Positions 8,501 to 9,231 of a DNA stretch of 9,231 bases are shown one piece after another (position 1 is the first letter of the stretch; each line of letters begins with the position of its first letter). The position numbers and the translations under genes were made by a program. The DNA comes from Verrucomicrobiota bacterium. Its GTDB lineage: Bacteria > Verrucomicrobiota > Verrucomicrobiia > Limisphaerales > UBA9464. The stretch is from the NCBI GenBank assembly GCA_025354845.1, contig JANXMD010000094.1:1-9231 (forward strand), in the 5' to 3' direction. Under the pieces are notes generated by a model, which saw only the letters and a list, made by a program, of their open reading frames with translations, ran no database searches and had not been told where the DNA came from.

Positions 8501-8633
8501 TGAGACCTCGCGCAACCTTCAGGACTGGGCTCCCCTCTATCATACCACCGATCCCTTCGGCACCGGACTGTTCACGGATGTGCCCGCACCAGGGACTCGG
8601 GACTCAGCTCGATTCTATCGGCTACGGCGGTGA
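5572..8633 (+). CDS. Large exported delta-60-repeat-like beta-propeller protein with Calx-beta-like insert; frame broken near 6600
   Basis: Two open frames, 5572-6861 and one covering about 6600-8633, are halves of one gene. Restoring one base in the G run at 6597-6600 gives 1020 residues. The ATG at 5572 has a GGAGGG site and a weak signal peptide (LCELVAVGLCLHEARSQPAS). Residues about 28-380 hold roughly seven delta-60-like blades, with patterns such as LALDGSLMGV, LPLPDGRFILYGT, LGPDGDLLLVGG and VDSQGRLVLAGAFTTMCGIPRNGVVRL; the last (VGTWVLALSDSSILCGGSFYRF) reads through only if the frame is mended. Residues about 405-480 resemble a Calx-beta domain (VSETAIAGRDFEPLDRVLEF). A second set of about seven blades follows (for example PLPEGKSLVWG, ELPGGEVLMVSGF), then the terminal module YTIETSRNLQDWAP to FYRLRR. 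It is probably a cell-surface or secreted protein; ligand unknown. As sequenced, translation would stop at 6861 after 86 unrelated residues. A sequencing error, a recent mutation or a -1 slip are all possible. Confidence 0.82.
6594..6606 (+). other. Frameshift site in the propeller gene
   Basis: The upstream frame reads SPAG ending at 6600; the downstream frame resumes with V at 6600 (GTG GGG ACA TGG). One extra G in the run 6597-6600 would join them. A GGG codon inside the four-G run would also allow a -1 tRNA slip, but there is no canonical slippery heptamer. Confidence 0.7.
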
Positions 8634-8694
8634 CTTTGGACTTTGGACTTTGGACTTTGGACTTTGGACTTTGGACTTTGGACTTTGGACTTTG
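8632..8694 (+). repeat. Nine-copy perfect GACTTTG tandem array
   Basis: 63 bases made of nine identical heptamers (CAAAGTC on the minus strand). The array starts with the second base of the propeller gene's TGA stop. The 7-base unit is not a multiple of three, so it is read in all frames as a 7-residue repeat (such as TLDFGLW) in spurious ORFs. It is related by one substitution to the AAGTCGA array at 5317. Confidence 0.95.
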
Positions 8695-8903
8695 TCCCGT
8701 CCGCCGAGGGCTCCCGCTCAATTCTGCTTCGGCACGCCGGATGCTTTCCTGTGATTCGGCGCAAGAAAATGAAGTTGGGCCGGACGGATCTCCTGAAACG
8801 CCCAACGGTGAACCCTATGAAAAGTCTGCCACTGATACCCCACGATTGCCTCTCATCCACCTCGACAGGTGGATCGCTCGCTGTTCAAGGGCTCGTCCCT
8901 ACA
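8695..8903. other. Intergenic region after the heptamer array
   Basis: No gene is supported here. An 8-bp imperfect hairpin (CGCCGGAT 8735-8742 with ATTCGGCG 8754-8761, one G-U pair, 11-base loop) is the only structure; it lacks a U run, so terminator function is doubtful. The frame of the next gene is open throughout, with in-frame ATGs at 8769 and 8817, but their translations do not look like protein. The promoter of the next gene should lie here and was not resolved. Confidence 0.45.
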
Positions 8904-9231
8904 ATGGCATCCAATCCACCCGCTGGCATGGAGGAGGTCCACAGGCAGGCGCCACGCCGGGCCGCGCGATTGTCGCCCATTCTGGCGGCCCTCTTTAGCC
9001 TCATGGCGTGGATGATCGGGCTCCAAGGGCTTCAGGCCGCGGATCCCATCACGTATACCTTCAATCCAAAGAATGACTCGGGCGACCCGGCCAAGGGATG
9101 GTACGTCCACCTCCCGTCGGGCTTCGTTGCAGGCGATGTGATTATCAAGGATTCCGGCGGGAAAACCCTCAAGAACGTCCGCGTCATCGACCGGGGTATG
9201 CGCACCGGTGTTACCGTACTTTTCGAGACCG
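8904..9231 (+). CDS. N-terminal part of an exported protein of unknown function
   Basis: An open frame running off the right edge; 109 codons are present from the chosen ATG. A signal peptide is clear: basic RQAPRRAARLS, hydrophobic PILAALFSLMAWMIGLQGL, and a likely cleavage at LQA-AD. The mature part begins ADPITYTFNPKNDSGDPAKG and continues as a beta-rich segment (WYVHLPSGFVAGDVIIKDSG). I do not recognise the family. The start is uncertain: ATG at 8904 has AAGGG about 12 bases upstream, while ATG at 8928 gives a shorter, more usual n-region but no ribosome binding site. Starts at 8817 or 8769 would bury the signal peptide. It is in the same frame as the preceding propeller gene, separated by that gene's single TGA. 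Confidence 0.65.
   Translation, partial: MASNPPAGMEEVHRQAPRRAARLSPILAALFSLMAWMIGLQGLQAADPITYTFNPKNDSGDPAKGWYVHLPSGFVAGDVIIKDSGGKTLKNVRVIDRGMRTGVTVLFET

Noticed and set aside
8632..8694. CRISPR-like array
   Set aside because: Nine contiguous 7-base units with no spacers; a simple tandem repeat.
8735..8761. Hairpin as Rho-independent terminator of the propeller gene
   Set aside because: No U run after the stem, an 11-base loop and a G-U pair; kept only as a note in the intergenic entry.
8630..8998. 122-residue frame starting in the heptamer array
   Set aside because: Begins with the repeat translation and then has no protein-like character; the competing frame has a signal peptide.

Overview
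The window looks like a chromosomal stretch of a high-GC, Gram-negative-type environmental bacterium, most likely a member of the Verrucomicrobiota. This is inferred, not proven. Two secreted-type proteins end in the short C-terminal module built around W, Y-x-(L/I)-(Q/E)-(T/S)-S and a terminal FYRL, which I associate with secreted proteins of this phylum. The gaps between genes carry heptanucleotide arrays (GAAAGTC / CAAAGTC) and an ACGCAAAGG-type repeat that I also associate with such genomes. There are no rRNA, tRNA or CRISPR features and no recognisable transposase.

Layout, left to right. On the minus strand, positions 1620 to 1 hold a two-gene operon. It has a FAD/NAD(P)-binding amine-oxidase/protoporphyrinogen-oxidase-like enzyme, then a membrane protein cut by the window edge that starts with GTG in a 4-base GTGA overlap. 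Divergently, 1773-3128 encodes a RhlE-type DEAD-box RNA helicase with a very glycine-rich tail. Next comes a minus-strand vapBC toxin-antitoxin pair (3827-3163, ATGA overlap), flanked on both sides by related short repeats. Upstream of it, also on the minus strand, is a signal-peptide-bearing protein of unknown function (5244-3931). A repeat-rich divergent gap (5245-5571) precedes a very large plus-strand gene (5572-8633). That gene encodes an exported delta-60-repeat-like beta-propeller protein with a Calx-beta-like insert. Its frame is broken by an apparent one-base loss in a G run near 6600. A perfect nine-copy heptamer array begins inside its stop codon. The right edge holds the start of another exported protein.

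How it fits together. The helicase (RNA remodelling), vapBC (stress or addiction module) and the oxidoreductase/membrane pair look like independent units. The three exported proteins on the right are accessory envelope or secreted products. The most interesting material is the repeat family that sits only in intergenic gaps and appears to supply the C-terminal codons and stop of vapC, together with the frameshifted double-propeller gene. I see no convincing undescribed defence or biosynthetic system.
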